A stretch of DNA of 64,000 nucleotides from Candidatus Nitrosotalea sp. TS (GCF_011319465.1 NZ_RCMB01000004.1:1-64000); one strand, 5' to 3'. Counted from the stretch's first letter, positions 7,296 to 17,695 are shown. Translations and numbers: made by a program. The notes: a model not told the origin generated them from the sequence alone.

Positions 7296-8382
7296 TTTTC
7301 AACCAATTGATGGATAGTTTTTGAAATATAGTGGAGGTTGTCTTCTGTAACAAGAGGATGCACAGGCAAGCTCAGAACGGTAGAAGCTGCCCAGTCAGTC
7401 ATCGGTAGTTCTATTTTACTTTTGTAAAATGGAGTTTTGTGTGCAGGAATTGAGTAATAGGCAGTTGCGCCGATTCCTTTTTCGTTTAGTTGTTTTGCCA
7501 GCTTGTCGCGATTCTTCGTAGAAATGGTATAAAGATACCAATTTACTTTGACGCCTGTCCTTTCCCTTGGCAAGATGAAATTTAGGTCATCCAAAAGTTC
7601 TGTTAGAATTTTGGCATTGTGTTCTCTTTTTTTGAGAAACTTTGGAAGTTTTTTCATTTGGATCTTGGCTATTGCAGCAGACAGTTCCGGAAGCCTGAGA
7701 TTTAGCCCTAAAATTCTTGTATCGTATCCGTGCAACATTCCATGGTTTCTTATTTTACGCAGTTTTTCAAAGACCTCCTTGTCGTTTGTGACAATTGCTC
7801 CGCCTTCTCCCGATGTCATTACCTTTGCAGCATACATGCTAAAGCATCCTAGTCGTGAGAATGTCCCAGACTGTTTCTTCTTGTATGTTGTTCCCAATGA
7901 CTGTGCCGCATCCTCAACTACATCGATATTGTGCCTGTCTGCTATCTCAGAAATCTCATCCATGTATGAAAAATTTCCATACAGATGCACTGGCATTATT
8001 GCCTTTGATTTTTTTGTAATCTTTTTCTTCAGATCATAAGGATCCATCGTATAATTATCAGGGAGCCACATCAACAAACACTGGCTTTGCCCCAACAGAC
8101 ATGACAGAGTTTGCAGTGGCTACAAAAGTAAATGACGGAAGCAGTACTTCATCTCCGCTTTTTATCCCAAGGGCATAAAGGGCTGCCTGCAGCGCCGCAG
8201 TTCCCGAATTTACCGCTACCGCATATCTTGATCCGGTGTATGATGACAATAGTTTTTCAAATTCTTGAACTCTCTTGCCTCCGGAATATGCCGGCAGTTG
8301 TTAGCGATTTTTCTAGCAAGACATCTCGTACTTCATTGATCTCTTCTTTTTCTATTACTGGAACGTTTATTGGAATTTTCAA
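7292..8382 (-). CDS. DegT/DnrJ/EryC1 aminotransferase, two frame breaks
   Basis: It restores to about 363 aa, normal for the family. The TTG start at 8382 gives KIPINVPVIEKEEI. Removing one base in the GG near 8291 joins LTTA to AYSGGKRVQEFE. Removing one G at 8061-8063 joins VFVDVAP to DNYTMDP. Motifs seen are SGTAALQAALYALG, DAAQSLG with the PLP-contacting Asp, and the FSMYAAKVMTSGEGG region, where the Lys of AAK is the expected Schiff-base lysine. Such enzymes make amino sugars for glycans. The 4-nt overlap with the MtrA-like gene links the two. Confidence 0.85.
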
Positions 8383-8440
8383 TTATGTGTTATCAGGCAT
8401 AATACTATAATTAAACTTCCGAATGAAAGCAAAACCAATT

Positions 8441-8448
8441 CTTATATT
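8441..8448 (+). promoter_or_regulatory. TATA box of the 8473 gene
   Basis: CTTATATT lies about 28 nt upstream of the ATG at 8473. This is the usual archaeal TATA distance from a start site at, or a few bases before, the start codon, so the mRNA is probably (nearly) leaderless. Confidence 0.5.
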
Positions 8449-8472
8449 TCAGGCGGGATCAATCGTAGTTTA

Positions 8473-9024
8473 ATGAGGATCGGTTTAGAGAAGGATCAGT
8501 CAGGATACAAAGTATTTCTTTACATTTTCTACATATGCGGATTCATAATGCTATCCATAACGTTCTATGGGATTTATGGAATGACCATGGAATGGCAAAA
8601 AAATGGAACATATGTGATGGGCGAGATACTAGAAAAGACCGAGTTTCCAACAGCTCATTTTGCCAAGCTGACATCGTGGCTGTTCTTTTCTTCAATAATT
8701 GGCTGGTATTGCGTGACAAGAATTGGGTGGAAGAGAACAGTGGGGGTTCCTTCCTGGCAGCTCACACTGGTGCAGCTTATGCTTGCAAGTCTGGCAGCAA
8801 TCTGCCTGTATGAGGCAATCTACAACTTTATTGTTCTCAATGCACAGATTACAGCCGGAATCATCAATGGAAAGGTTCCAGATATTGACTCTCTAACAAT
8901 AGCTTATCCTGATCCTACCAGGCCATGGAACCTCAACTTTGCAACGAAAATGTTCCTTGCAGCAGTAATCATAAGCTCACACGCACTATATCTTAGCACA
9001 AGGCCAAGAAAGAAACTAGACTGA
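8473..9024 (+). CDS. four-helix integral membrane protein
   Basis: 183 residues with four hydrophobic helices at about 15-38, 68-88, 98-122 and 152-172. A polar loop rich in Asp and Pro (IDSLTIAYPDPTRPWN) precedes the last helix, and the C-terminal end is basic (RPRKKLD). Trp and Tyr line the helix ends. No transporter or enzyme signature is recognised. It is probably specific to ammonia-oxidising archaea. A role as accessory subunit of a membrane complex is only a guess. The tyrS gene starts a few bases downstream, so the two may share a transcript. Confidence 0.72.
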   Translation: MRIGLEKDQSGYKVFLYIFYICGFIMLSITFYGIYGMTMEWQKNGTYVMGEILEKTEFPTAHFAKLTSWLFFSSIIGWYCVTRIGWKRTVGVPSWQLTLVQLMLASLAAICLYEAIYNFIVLNAQITAGIINGKVPDIDSLTIAYPDPTRPWNLNFATKMFLAAVIISSHALYLSTRPRKKLD

Positions 9025-9029
9025 TATTG

Positions 9030-10146
9030 ATGCGTAGTCTTGAGCAAACCCGTAACTTTATAGCATCACAAGGGAAAATTTTACTCAAAGTGGACGTTAC
9101 AGAAAAAATCAATCTTGTTACAAAAGACCCTACTGAAGAAGTAGTTACGCAAGAAGAACTGCTCAACCTGTTTAACACAAACGCCCATCCCAAGCATTAC
9201 ATCGGCTTGGAAATTTCTGGTTTTTTGCACCTTGGAAGTCTGATACTGACTGGATTTAAGATAAATGACTTTATCAAAGCTGGAGTAAAGTGCACCGTAT
9301 TTTTAGCAGACTGGCATACCTACATCAATAACAAGTTGGGAGGAGACTGGGACAAGATCAAGATGGTCTCAAAATATTATGCCGATGCCTTCAAGCTGTT
9401 CTGCCCAGGTGTAGAGATTGTAGGGGGCTCTGATCTTTACGAGTCAAGAAAGGACTATTGGATGGATTTGGTCAAATTTGCAAAAAACATGTCACTTGAC
9501 AGGACAATGCGCTCGCTTACAATAATGGGAAGAAGTGCAGATAAAGACAAGATTGAGCTAGGCCAGCTCTTCTATCCCCCAATGCAAGCCGTAGACATTC
9601 ACTCGATGGATCTTGACATAGTTCATGCAGGAATGGATCAAAGAAAAATACACATGCTGGTGCGAGAGAATATTTCCCAAGATGAAGTGGAAGGTGCCGG
9701 TAGCAGTCCATCACCACATACTTGCAGGCCTGGGCGAGCCAGAGGCTGCAACTGATCCTGATTCACAGTTTATCTCAAGCAAAATGAGCAAGTCAAAGGC
9801 AACGTCTGGAATATTTATCCACGATTCAGAAGAAGAGATAAAATCCAAATTCAAAAAAGCTTGGTGTCCTGAGGGAATCGTAGAGAAAAACCCCATCTTG
9901 GAAATTTTCAGGTATGTCATATTTCACCAATTCAGTGAAATTACCATAGAAAGGCCGGAGAAATTTGGCGGCAATGTAAGCTATACCAGCTACCAACAGC
10001 TAGAGAAGGACTTTGCAGAAAAAAAGATACATCCTTCCGACCTGAAAACCAGTGCAGGAAAATATGTATCTGATATAGTCAGGCCAATAGGAGAGAAGCT
10101 GACCCTGTCTCCAGAGCTTTACGAAGCAATCAAGGGCACTACCTGA
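9030..10146 (+). CDS. tyrS: tyrosyl-tRNA synthetase, one frame break
   Basis: The archaeal/eukaryotic type class I synthetase, which charges tRNA-Tyr. The N-terminal part has the HIGH-type HLGSL at about residue 67, FLADWHTYIN, and the tyrosine-site region YPPMQAVDIHSMDLD. The C-terminal part has KMSKSKA and the family end segment (KKAWCPEG, RPEKFGG). One extra A at 9669-9670 breaks the frame; removing it joins HMLVRE to IFPKMKW. Restored length is about 371 aa, normal. It is essential, so the break is an error rather than decay. ATG 9030 is preferred over TTG 9027. Confidence 0.9.
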
Positions 10147-11119
10147 GAAGCGGAATAACTTTTTTAGAAAATGTTGAAAGCATGTCAAGCGATCTTGACA
10201 GGCCCACAAAATTGACTATGAAATAATTAATGCCAATTTTTTGATAGCGCCCAAGGTATTGCGCCACCTCGTCTGGCGTGCCAAGGGCTATGCTGTCTCT
10301 TGAGCGAAGAAGAAATTCCGCTATTGATTCATTTTTCTTCTTCAGCCCTGAAATAATTTTCTTTACGTCATCGCTGTCTTTTCCAACAAGTACGCGCAAA
10401 AGAACAGAGTTTTCAATTTCTTTGTGGTCTCGCTTTATCATCTTGCATTTTGTCTTCAGCAGGCTGATCTTTTCTTTTAGTATTTCAGGAGTGCCAAACG
10501 GATGATTATACCTAGTAGCATGTCTTGCCACAACCTCCATTAGCTTGCCTCCAGCGCCGCCCACCATTATTGGAGGGGTGGGATTTTGCATGGGTCTTGG
10601 ATTACATGTTGCGTTTTTTATGGAATAGTGCTTGCCTTTGAAACTTGGCTTTTCGTTTTGCCACATTTTTTTGATTATTATAATAGATTCGTTGAGTTGC
10701 TCTATTCTTGCTGCAGCATTATGAAATTTGTAGCCATAGGAATTATACTCGTGTTCAAACCAGCCCGCACCGATGCCAAACTCAAGCCTGCCGTTGCTAA
10801 TTGCATCGATTGTAGATGTCATTTTGGCAAGAAGCGACGGGTGCCTGTAAGAGTTGCACGTAACCACCTGGCCAATCCTCAATTTTGATGTGACAGATGC
10901 AATGGCAGAGATCAGAGTGTATGCTTCAAAAAATGGCCCGCTGCGATTGTTCCCATAATATGGAATGAAATGATCATAAACATATCCTGCAGCATAGCCA
11001 AGACTTTCTGCCTTTAGTGCAACATTTTTGGAAAAGAGAAATTGCTCATGAGAATTTTTTGTAGGGAATTCATCTAGCCATCCCTGCGGCAGGGTGAGTC
11101 CTACCTGAATTGGCGCCAT
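10139..11119 (-). CDS. LLM-class F420-dependent oxidoreductase
   Basis: 326 residues with the luciferase-like TIM-barrel features: VYDHF near residue 48, RIGQVVTCNSYRHP-LLAK, the GRLEFGIGAGWFEHEY segment, and PPIMVGGAGGK. These flavin/F420 enzymes oxidise or reduce small substrates; the substrate here is unknown. It overlaps the tyrS stop convergently by 8 nt and lies 7 nt after cobJ on the same strand, so it may be cotranscribed with cobalamin synthesis. Confidence 0.88.
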   Translation of the reverse strand: MAPIQVGLTLPQGWLDEFPTKNSHEQFLFSKNVALKAESLGYAAGYVYDHFIPYYGNNRSGPFFEAYTLISAIASVTSKLRIGQVVTCNSYRHPSLLAKMTSTIDAISNGRLEFGIGAGWFEHEYNSYGYKFHNAAARIEQLNESIIIIKKMWQNEKPSFKGKHYSIKNATCNPRPMQNPTPPIMVGGAGGKLMEVVARHATRYNHPFGTPEILKEKISLLKTKCKMIKRDHKEIENSVLLRVLVGKDSDDVKKIISGLKKKNESIAEFLLRSRDSIALGTPDEVAQYLGRYQKIGINYFIVNFVGLSRSLDMLSTFSKKVIPLLR

Positions 11120-11126
11120 GGCATAT

Positions 11127-11909
11127 TCAGCGCGCCTGAGGCTCAGCTATATTGTATTTTGATGTGTATCCACGAGGATTTACCATCATGTCCTTGTATC
11201 TATACGTAGAAGAGTTGCCTATTATCACAGTAGTAATCATCCCTAGCTTGTCTTGATGATTTTCCATGTTTTCAAGATCAGTCAAGACAACCTCTTGTGA
11301 TTCTCTGTATGCCCCCTTGACTATGGCTACTGGAGTGTTGGGAGCCCGGTATTTTAGCAAAAGTTTTCTTGTGTCTTGCAGCTGGTGAATTCTTTTCTTG
11401 CTTGCAGGGTTGTAGATCACAATTACAAAATCTCCTTGTGCTGCAGCTTCCACTCTTTTTGTTATAATCTCCCACGGTACAAGCAGGTCGCTCATGCTAA
11501 CTACTGCAAAATCAGTCATAAGTGGCGAGCCAACTAGCGCCGCACAGGAGTTAAGAGAGGAAACTCCCGGAATTATCTCTACATACAGGCCAGTTTTTCT
11601 GTCCCAGCCTTCTTCTGCTAGAACTTCGTAAATCAATCCTGCCATGCCATAAATGCCAGGATCTCCACTTGAGACCAGAGAAACTATCTTTCCTGCCTTT
11701 GCAAGCTCGATGCATTGATGAGCCCGCTCAACTTCTTGCGTCATGGCATATCGATGGATTTCCTTTCCTTCAATGAGATCTTCTACCAAATTGACATACG
11801 TTTCATATCCTACAATTGTATTGCTTTCTTCAATTACCTGTTTAGCTCGAAAAGTCATGTGGTCATGATGGCCCGGTCCGACGCCTACGATGTATAATTT
11901 ACCAGCCAT
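11127..11909 (-). CDS. cobJ: precorrin-3B/cobalt-factor III C17-methyltransferase
   Basis: About 260 residues from ATG 11909. It shows the tetrapyrrole methylase fold: LYIVGVGPGHHDHMT at the start, VSLVSSGDPGIYGM near residue 80, EIIPGVSSLNSCAALVG, and VIYNPASKKR near residue 170. The GDPG-I-YGM form and Asn-Pro-x-S motif are typical of CobJ/CbiH. It methylates C17 with SAM and contracts the ring in corrin synthesis. It lies just upstream of the LLM oxidoreductase on the same strand. Other corrin genes in the window are bluB and cbiE. Confidence 0.93.
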   Translation of the reverse strand: MAGKLYIVGVGPGHHDHMTFRAKQVIEESNTIVGYETYVNLVEDLIEGKEIHRYAMTQEVERAHQCIELAKAGKIVSLVSSGDPGIYGMAGLIYEVLAEEGWDRKTGLYVEIIPGVSSLNSCAALVGSPLMTDFAVVSMSDLLVPWEIITKRVEAAAQGDFVIVIYNPASKKRIHQLQDTRKLLLKYRAPNTPVAIVKGAYRESQEVVLTDLENMENHQDKLGMITTVIIGNSSTYRYKDMMVNPRGYTSKYNIAEPQAR

Positions 11910-11946
11910 CAACAATAAGAAATTTTTAGAGTAAATTTATCCGTTT

Positions 11947-13408
11947 TCATGAGCTGCTCTTTGGAATCTCAACTATGGGGCAGTCAAGCATGTAGTTGTT
12001 GTTGAAAACCAGCGCAGGCTGTACAGTGATTGTCCCTTGAGATTTTTCAAAGTTGATGTCATTCATGGTTTCTAGCAGTGTCGCATTTTGAGGATTTGCC
12101 CAAGTTACCATCGATATTTTGCAGATTGGGGAATATTTCGTATCGCCCAGCTGTGCACCAGAAATTCCTTCTTGAAAACCAAACGAGCCATCGCCCCTGA
12201 TGCCGTTGGCAAAATTGTAAAGATCTCTTGCAGCAGGCAAGAGCGTAGACAGTGCCGGAGTATTCATCAGTCCCATCATTTTTGCAGGACCGTCAGGCGT
12301 ACCTCCTGTAATGATATAATAAATTGTCTTTCCGTCCGGACCCCATCCTCGATGTGCCATGAATGTAACAAACTTGTTTGCAGTATCGATATTGAGCACC
12401 TGGTCTCCAGTGTATGCTGTTTGGCCAGATGATTCAGTGCTGTTTCTCACAGTCCATCTGTCCGCCTGGCCAGACCATTTGTGGAGTGTTGACTACATAA
12501 TCTGTGACGGTTAGTGTTAGAGCGCCTGTTGCATTTGCAGCAAGAATATCTTTTGTAGAGTTTAGGAGTTGGGGCGTTCTTCCCGGGCTCCATGTGGCCT
12601 GCACTATCAGGCTAAGCGGGGTATAGCTGCTATCTGACGGTATATTTGAAAACACTTCGTTTTGGTACCCTTGGGTTCCATTGCCTGTTATTCCATTTGT
12701 GAATACATACATCTTGCTGAGCAATTTTTGCGGGGCTTGGGCCAGGAGAGGAGATTGCTGCACCTTCCAGTTTTGTTTGGCAGACACCTGGCTTGCCTCC
12801 ATGCTGTTGCTTGAATCAGTCATGATATAGTAGACAGGCTGCCCGTTGTATGATCCCTTGTCTAGAGGAATGGTTACAGGAATCTCTGCCCTAGATAATT
12901 TCAAATTGTTTTCAGAAATAATCCGGGTGTTATTTTGCAGAAACTCTGGTGTTGTGCCCCTTATCCATCCATCAACGCTTATCGTTGCCGTAAATTGGGA
13001 TGAGTTTGTATAGTGAAGCCCAATTGCAGATCCTGCAAAATCAAGAGTCCCGCCATTAGAGTCTGAATTAATTATGGTTTCAGCATACATGGTACTGTTG
13101 TTTACAGTCCACACGGGCTGGCCTTTTGAGTCGCTTTTGTCAATCTGATGAAGAATTATTATCTGAACAGGCTCGCTTGCAGTATATGTTAGCGTGCCAG
13201 TATACAGAGTGCCATTGCTTGGCAGCAATACCATTGCAAGCTGCTCATCACTGTGCCCAAGTCCGGGGTCCTGTGATGATGTCAGGGTTTGAGTAAATTG
13301 TATTTTTTTAACAGTTCCTGCAGTAGCTAAATTATTGGATAATAGAGGAATTGAAAATATGACGCCGACAGCAGCTGCAATGATTACTGCAACAAGCAAC
13401 CTGTTCAT
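11947..13408 (-). CDS. secreted protein with two tandem related domains, one frame break
   Basis: A signal peptide or anchor at residues 1-28 is followed by two copies of a beta-rich module of roughly 200 residues. Each copy contains a PVYYIMTD or TIYYIITG strand, an LYxFxNGIxGxGxxGxQ segment, and a W-x-x-P-x-x-x-x-x-LLxxxxDI segment near its end. An extra C at 12453-12454 breaks the frame. Removing it joins PGGQM to TVRNSTESSG and makes one protein of about 486 aa. The repeats pair in order, which shows it is a single gene. Extracellular; function unknown. Confidence 0.78.
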
Positions 13409-13458
13409 GGTTCTCCAAAATGCCTGATCGGCATAAATATGCTTTTAGTAAAATGTAC

Positions 13459-14860
13459 CTAAGTTTTTGACAAATCAAATTCATCGTGCAATGCTTGTAC
13501 TGCAGCATTACAGTCCGAGTCCTTGACAACAAAGGCAATGTTAAGCTCAGACGAGCCTTGTGCAATCATTATCACGTTTACGCCCCTTTTTGCCACTGCA
13601 GTAAATACCTTTGATGCAACACCAGCTATTCCCCTCATTCCGGACCCAATTAGTGCTATAATTGAGACATCTACTGTAACATCGACTTTTTTGATTATTT
13701 TGCCAAGCAGGTTCATCTCAAGTGCATTGACAGCCTTGTCCATGTCATTCTTTTTTACAATAATTGATATGCTTGATTCCGACGGACTCTGGGAGATCAT
13801 CATTACATTGACCCCAGCTTTTGCAAGAGTGGAAAATATTGTGGCTGCAGTTCCTGGAGCGCCTACCATGCTTCCTCCCCGCACATCAATCAGTCCTGTG
13901 TGTCTTATTGCGCTTACGCACTTTACTGTCTCTTTTGTGGCAGCCTTTGGATCCGCCGTTACTAGCGTGCCGGGATTTTTTATGTTAAACGTGTTTCTAA
14001 TTCGTAGTATGATTTTTTTTGAAACTAGCGGCTCAAGTGCTCTTGGATGAATTTGTTTTGCGCCAAATAGAGCCATTTCCATTGCTTCAATATACGACAC
14101 CTCTCGGATGAGCTTGGCATTTTTTACAATCTTTGGATCTGTTGTCATCAGACCATCCACGTCGCTCATCAACCACACCTCATCGGCCTTTATGCTTGAT
14201 GCAATTATTGTGGCGGTATAATCAGACCCTCCCCTGCCAAATGTGGTTATGTTGCCATGCTGATCCGCGCCTGCAAAGCCTCCTATTACTGGCATTATCT
14301 TTTTCTGTGAAAGACTTTCAATTTTATGCGATACGTGCAGCCTTGTGGTATCCATCAATGGCTTTGCTTCGCCAAAATTTGAATCGGTGACAATTCCAGC
14401 ATCTTTTCCTGCAAGCGGCACTGCCTTGACTCCTATGTCATTTAATGTAAAGGCAATCAGGTTAACTGATAATCTTTCTCCAAAGGAAATCAAATAGTCA
14501 GAAGATCGCGGGGTTACTTCCCCAAGAAGCAGCATGCCATGCAGCAGCTCCTCAAGCTCATCAAGATCGGCCCTCATTTTGCTTGCTAGATCCTTTCGGA
14601 TTTTTGGATTTTTCACGCATTGATTAGAAATATCCATGTGCATCTCTGATTATTTTTTTTGCAAGAGAGTTGGCAGCTTCTGTATTCCTGTCCTTGACAT
14701 GACTTGTTATTCTAATCAAGTCGTCTGTAACGCCACTCATTGCAGAAAAGACTGGGATTATCTTGTGATCTTTTGAAAGTGATTTTATCAGATTGGCTAC
14801 ATTTCGAACGTTTGCCGCAGAAGCAATTGATGTTCCGCCAAACTTTAGGACTAGCTTCAA
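13459..14860 (-). CDS. lysC: aspartate kinase with two ACT domains, one frame break
   Basis: It starts with MKLVLKFGGTSIA, the kinase K-F-G-G-T-S signature. The catalytic domain continues with FGERLSV, GGFAGADQHGNITTFGRGGSDYTA and IHPRALEP. Two ACT domains follow from about residue 310, each with GVNVMMISQ or GVNVIMIAQ, for allosteric control. The frame breaks near 14636-14645. Removing about one base joins LAKKIIRD to HMDISNQ. Restored length is about 466 aa. It phosphorylates aspartate as the first step to Thr, Met, homoserine and (by DAP) Lys. Confidence 0.9.
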
Positions 14861-14897
14861 ACCAGTATTACCTGCCTATAATATCCTTAAAATGCTT

Positions 14898-15643
14898 TTA
14901 ACTTTCAACTCTTGGGGCCAGATAGAAATGTATTCTGCCTACGTTTGCAACCTTAAACTCTAGCCGGAGTGGCATTTTGGTAGAGTATTCGCATACAACC
15001 GTACCAGCTACAGCTCCTACTGCCTTTACAATGCTGTTAAGATAATCAAGACTATAAGTTGCCGTACTGTCTTCTTTGACTTCAATTTCTGGCATCTCAG
15101 GCATTCCCTTCTCTAGTGTGATCACTGCCTCACCCGAGTCACCCCTGCCGGAAAATTCCGCCTTGCTGGCACTTGCAGTGATTGAGAGATATTCTGAAAC
15201 CACCTGAATGTCGCCCAGAATTTTATCAAACTCAGTTGAAGTTACAACAACCTTTGCGTTATAGGTAATTTTTGGCAAAGGAGTATCTGTTGCAGAACTT
15301 TCTATTAGCCGCATTTTGTATTTCTTATTTTTTCCAATAGTAACAAGCAGTAATTTGTCCTCTGTAATGCTGATCTCAATATTGTCTTTTTTGTCAGATC
15401 TCTTGATTAGCTTGGCAAACTCGTCAATCCTTACACCAAACTTTACATCTTCATCGCAGACATATTTTTCAAATGCAGAATTAGGCCATGAGATATCAAT
15501 TAATGCAACATGAGAAGGATCCATCCCTCGAAAAGCAATTCCCTCGCCCGTGCCTCAAAGGTTGCTTCTTCTACCAAGGTGGAAATAGCAGATATCACTG
15601 CTTTCCATTCATCAGAGCCTCCGGTCTTTGCAGAAAATACCAA
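14898..15643 (-). CDS. pcn: PCNA sliding clamp, one frame break
   Basis: Restored as about 248 aa. The TTG start at 15643 gives VFSAKTGGSDEWKAVISAIS. Adding one G near 15543-15547 joins ATFEARA to EGIAFRG and then MDPSHVALIDISWP. The fold's domain connector and the C-terminal end FYLAPRVES are present. PCNA trimers hold PolD and other partners on DNA. It sits next to TFS and Rpo11 genes. The break in an essential gene again points to an error. Confidence 0.9.
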
Positions 15644-15748
15644 ACTTATTCACATGTCTAGCATGTTCAAGTTAAAGGTTCTGTCAAGGTTATTTTGTAA
15701 TAACTTTGATCGATGACATAATTATGAATCGCAAACTTGCAAGAACAG

Positions 15749-16063
15749 TTATGCATAGTTTCGCCAAGTATAGCTGCAACTGACACAGCGATAGAATTGT
15801 GTCGTAGGTTCATCAGCGCTTCTTGTCTGCAACATCCACCATACGGCCTCGTTGTGTCCGCACTTGCCGCATTCAATTTTTATGACAGGTAAAGTTTCTT
15901 TTTTCTCTTTTTCGTCTAGTATGTTGATTGTAGAGCGGTCCTCTGCCTTTGCCTGTTTTTTTGCCTTGGTGCCTTTCTCGCTGTAACCACATTTAGGACA
16001 TACAAATTCAACTTCTGAATCAGCTAGCTTGAGCCTGGCATTGCACTTGGGGCAAAATTTCAT
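15749..16063 (-). CDS. tfs: transcription factor S (TFIIS/RPA12-like)
   Basis: 104 residues with two zinc ribbons. The first is at the N-terminus (FCPKCNARL…CPKCGY); the second is at the C-terminus (CGKCGHNEA…YRCVSCSYTW). Between them is a basic linker. The C-terminal ribbon carries the acidic loop position with RSADEPTTQF, where Asp-Glu trigger RNA cleavage in the polymerase secondary channel. The start is one base downstream of the rpo11 stop on the same strand, so the two transcription genes are cotranscribed. Confidence 0.93.
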   Translation of the reverse strand: MKFCPKCNARLKLADSEVEFVCPKCGYSEKGTKAKKQAKAEDRSTINILDEKEKKETLPVIKIECGKCGHNEAVWWMLQTRSADEPTTQFYRCVSCSYTWRNYA

Positions 16064-16345
16064 CTACGCACCCTTAATTTTTGAATTGATTGCTTTTTTT
16101 AGCTCATCAGAATAGCCTATTGCTGCCTTGACGGCCTTTTCAATTTCCTTGATCGGGTTTCCCTTTGAAGTGTTTACGCGCATTGCGTATTCCTTGGTCA
16201 GGGGGTGTTTTAGCACTACACCTGCAAATTCCACTGTAGGATCCTTGAGCAATTCATACTGGACGATGTATAGTGTAGCAATGTCAGATTTTCTTATGTC
16301 TAGGAGAACTTCCTTTGTAGAAGACTTTTTGACCTGAACGTCCAT
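16064..16345 (-). CDS. rpoL: RNA polymerase subunit Rpo11 (RpoL)
   Basis: 93 residues from ATG 16345, with the alpha-N-terminal-like dimerisation fold. Hallmarks are IATLYIVQYELLKDPTVEFAG (helix plus loop) and HPLTKEYAMRV. It pairs with Rpo3 in polymerase assembly. A GTG 15 bases upstream is possible but adds a hydrophobic extension unlike the family. It is followed directly by TFS. Confidence 0.9.
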   Translation of the reverse strand: MDVQVKKSSTKEVLLDIRKSDIATLYIVQYELLKDPTVEFAGVVLKHPLTKEYAMRVNTSKGNPIKEIEKAVKAAIGYSDELKKAINSKIKGA

Positions 16346-16389
16346 AAAGTCAAAAAACACTTATTGATGATATAAATCATTACGAAGAG

Positions 16390-16931
16390 TTGGCCAACGA
16401 AAAAAACACAATAGATGAGGTCTCACTAGAAAAATCTGTTGATAAAGTCACCATAAATGATAACATAGCAATAAATGTCAAGTTCTCCGTAACCGGAGGA
16501 CTTCGTGAAGCATTCAATGAAAAAAATTGGGAGCGTGCATACAACAAACATGATAATGTATTCAAGCTCAAATATGGCGTTAAACTCTATTCCGGCGGAT
16601 TACGAAAACGTGCGATCGGGACACCGCTTGACACGTACAAAAAGGCGCTCTTTTCTGGACACGAAATCCAAAGCTTACCCAGATGGCAGAAAAGAAGGTC
16701 TGGGTACAGATATCCAAGAACTTTGAGCCGCACATCCCAATGAACCAGGTAGAGGCACAGCAGCTATTGCTTGATTTTGACGAAAAAATAGATATCAAGG
16801 CATCAGAACTTGGCCCTGGAAAGCACAAGATTGGTGCAGAAGTCTATGTCTCTTGGTTCAAGCATGACTATGCTGAAGAATTTGATAGCAAGACCAGCTC
16901 TAAAGAAATAGAAATTGAAATCACCAAATAG
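16390..16931 (+). CDS. hypothetical beta-rich protein, frame broken one to three times
   Basis: The N-terminal part (TTG start 16390) and the C-terminal part (ending 16931, with VWVQISKNFEPHIPMNQVEA and a GPGKHKIGAEVYVSWFKH segment) lie in different frames. The stretch 16575-16690 reads best if the frame changes more than once, for example through IPADYENV then PLDTYKKALFSGHEI. The total would be about 180 aa and resembles an arrestin-like beta-sandwich at the C-terminus. Family not recognised. The path through the middle is uncertain. Confidence 0.5.
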
Positions 16932-16960
16932 GATATAAATGGAATTACTAGAGTAACGTC

Positions 16961-17117
16961 ATGGCAAAATTCGATGGTATTAGAGGACAGGAATTGCTTG
17001 AAGTTGAAGACAAGTCTGAAAGAGACAACGAGATAACACTTGATCTTCAAAGACAACAGATTCCTCTTCATCAAACTTGAAAATGGAAAGATGGTAACTA
17101 CATCAATACCAGAGTAG
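16961..17117 (+). CDS. 51-aa small protein, frame broken near 17041
   Basis: ATG at 16961 gives MAKFDGIRGQELLEVED and runs in frame to ITL. Removing one G at about 17041 continues with IFKDNRFLFIKLENGKM to a TAG at 17115-17117. Without the change the reading becomes Gln-rich and stops early. The restored protein is short, with alternating strands. It lies 29 nt after the previous gene on the same strand. Function unknown. Confidence 0.5.
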
Positions 17118-17616
17118 TTAGTTGTGTATGTGCTTGTAGTACAAGCTGATTGCTAATTCCTGAGATTCGGATTGTATCGAACCAGGTCTTTCTTTTCGTA
17201 CTTTTTCTATAGAGTCCTTTGCAGATAATTTTTGATACTTTACAAGATAGCATGCAAGAATGGTTCCAGTCCTTCCTATTCCGGCTGCACAGTGAACCAT
17301 AACGGGCTCGCTATTTTGGATTCGCTCGTTGATGAATTCTACTGCGTGATCAATCTGCTCCATGTCAGGTGCAGAAAAATCTTCTGTTGGAACATGCAGG
17401 TACTTTACATCCTTTACCCACGAATCAGGTCAAGGACTCCTCTGTCATTGTAACTATTGACCGGACTCCCTGCTTTACCACCCAGTCAATTTCTGAAGGT
17501 GTTGTGGGCATTCCACTGCCTGCAAGCTTGTTGTCAAGCAGCCAACTAAAGTTAGTAGGCTTTTTTGTGATCTTGCCGTGCATTTTTCTCCAGAGATTAC
17601 CAGGTTTGCTCAACAT
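17118..17616 (-). CDS. dual-specificity protein phosphatase, one frame break
   Basis: It restores to about 165 aa. The N-terminal part has FSWLLDNKLAGSGMPTTPSEI, the middle has SIVTMTEESL, and the C-terminal part has the catalytic P-loop VHCAAGIGRTGT. In it Cys is the nucleophile and Arg binds phosphate. An extra A at 17427 (plus strand) separates the halves; removing it joins ESLT to DSWVKDVKYLHVPTEDF, which also supplies the general-acid Asp region. It removes phosphate from Tyr/Ser/Thr or a small phosphate ester. Its stop abuts the end of the 16961 gene convergently. Confidence 0.85.
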
Positions 17617-17695
17617 CTAGAGATGGACACATTCCATATATTTAGAAACCGAAGGTTAGGGTGAGAATAATAAAAAGGAGTTATGTTGAACCTGT

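Noticed and set aside
12088-12432. 114-residue plus-strand reading inside the two-domain secreted protein
   Set aside because: It is the shadow of a clear minus-strand gene and is rich in Cys, Arg and His without pattern.
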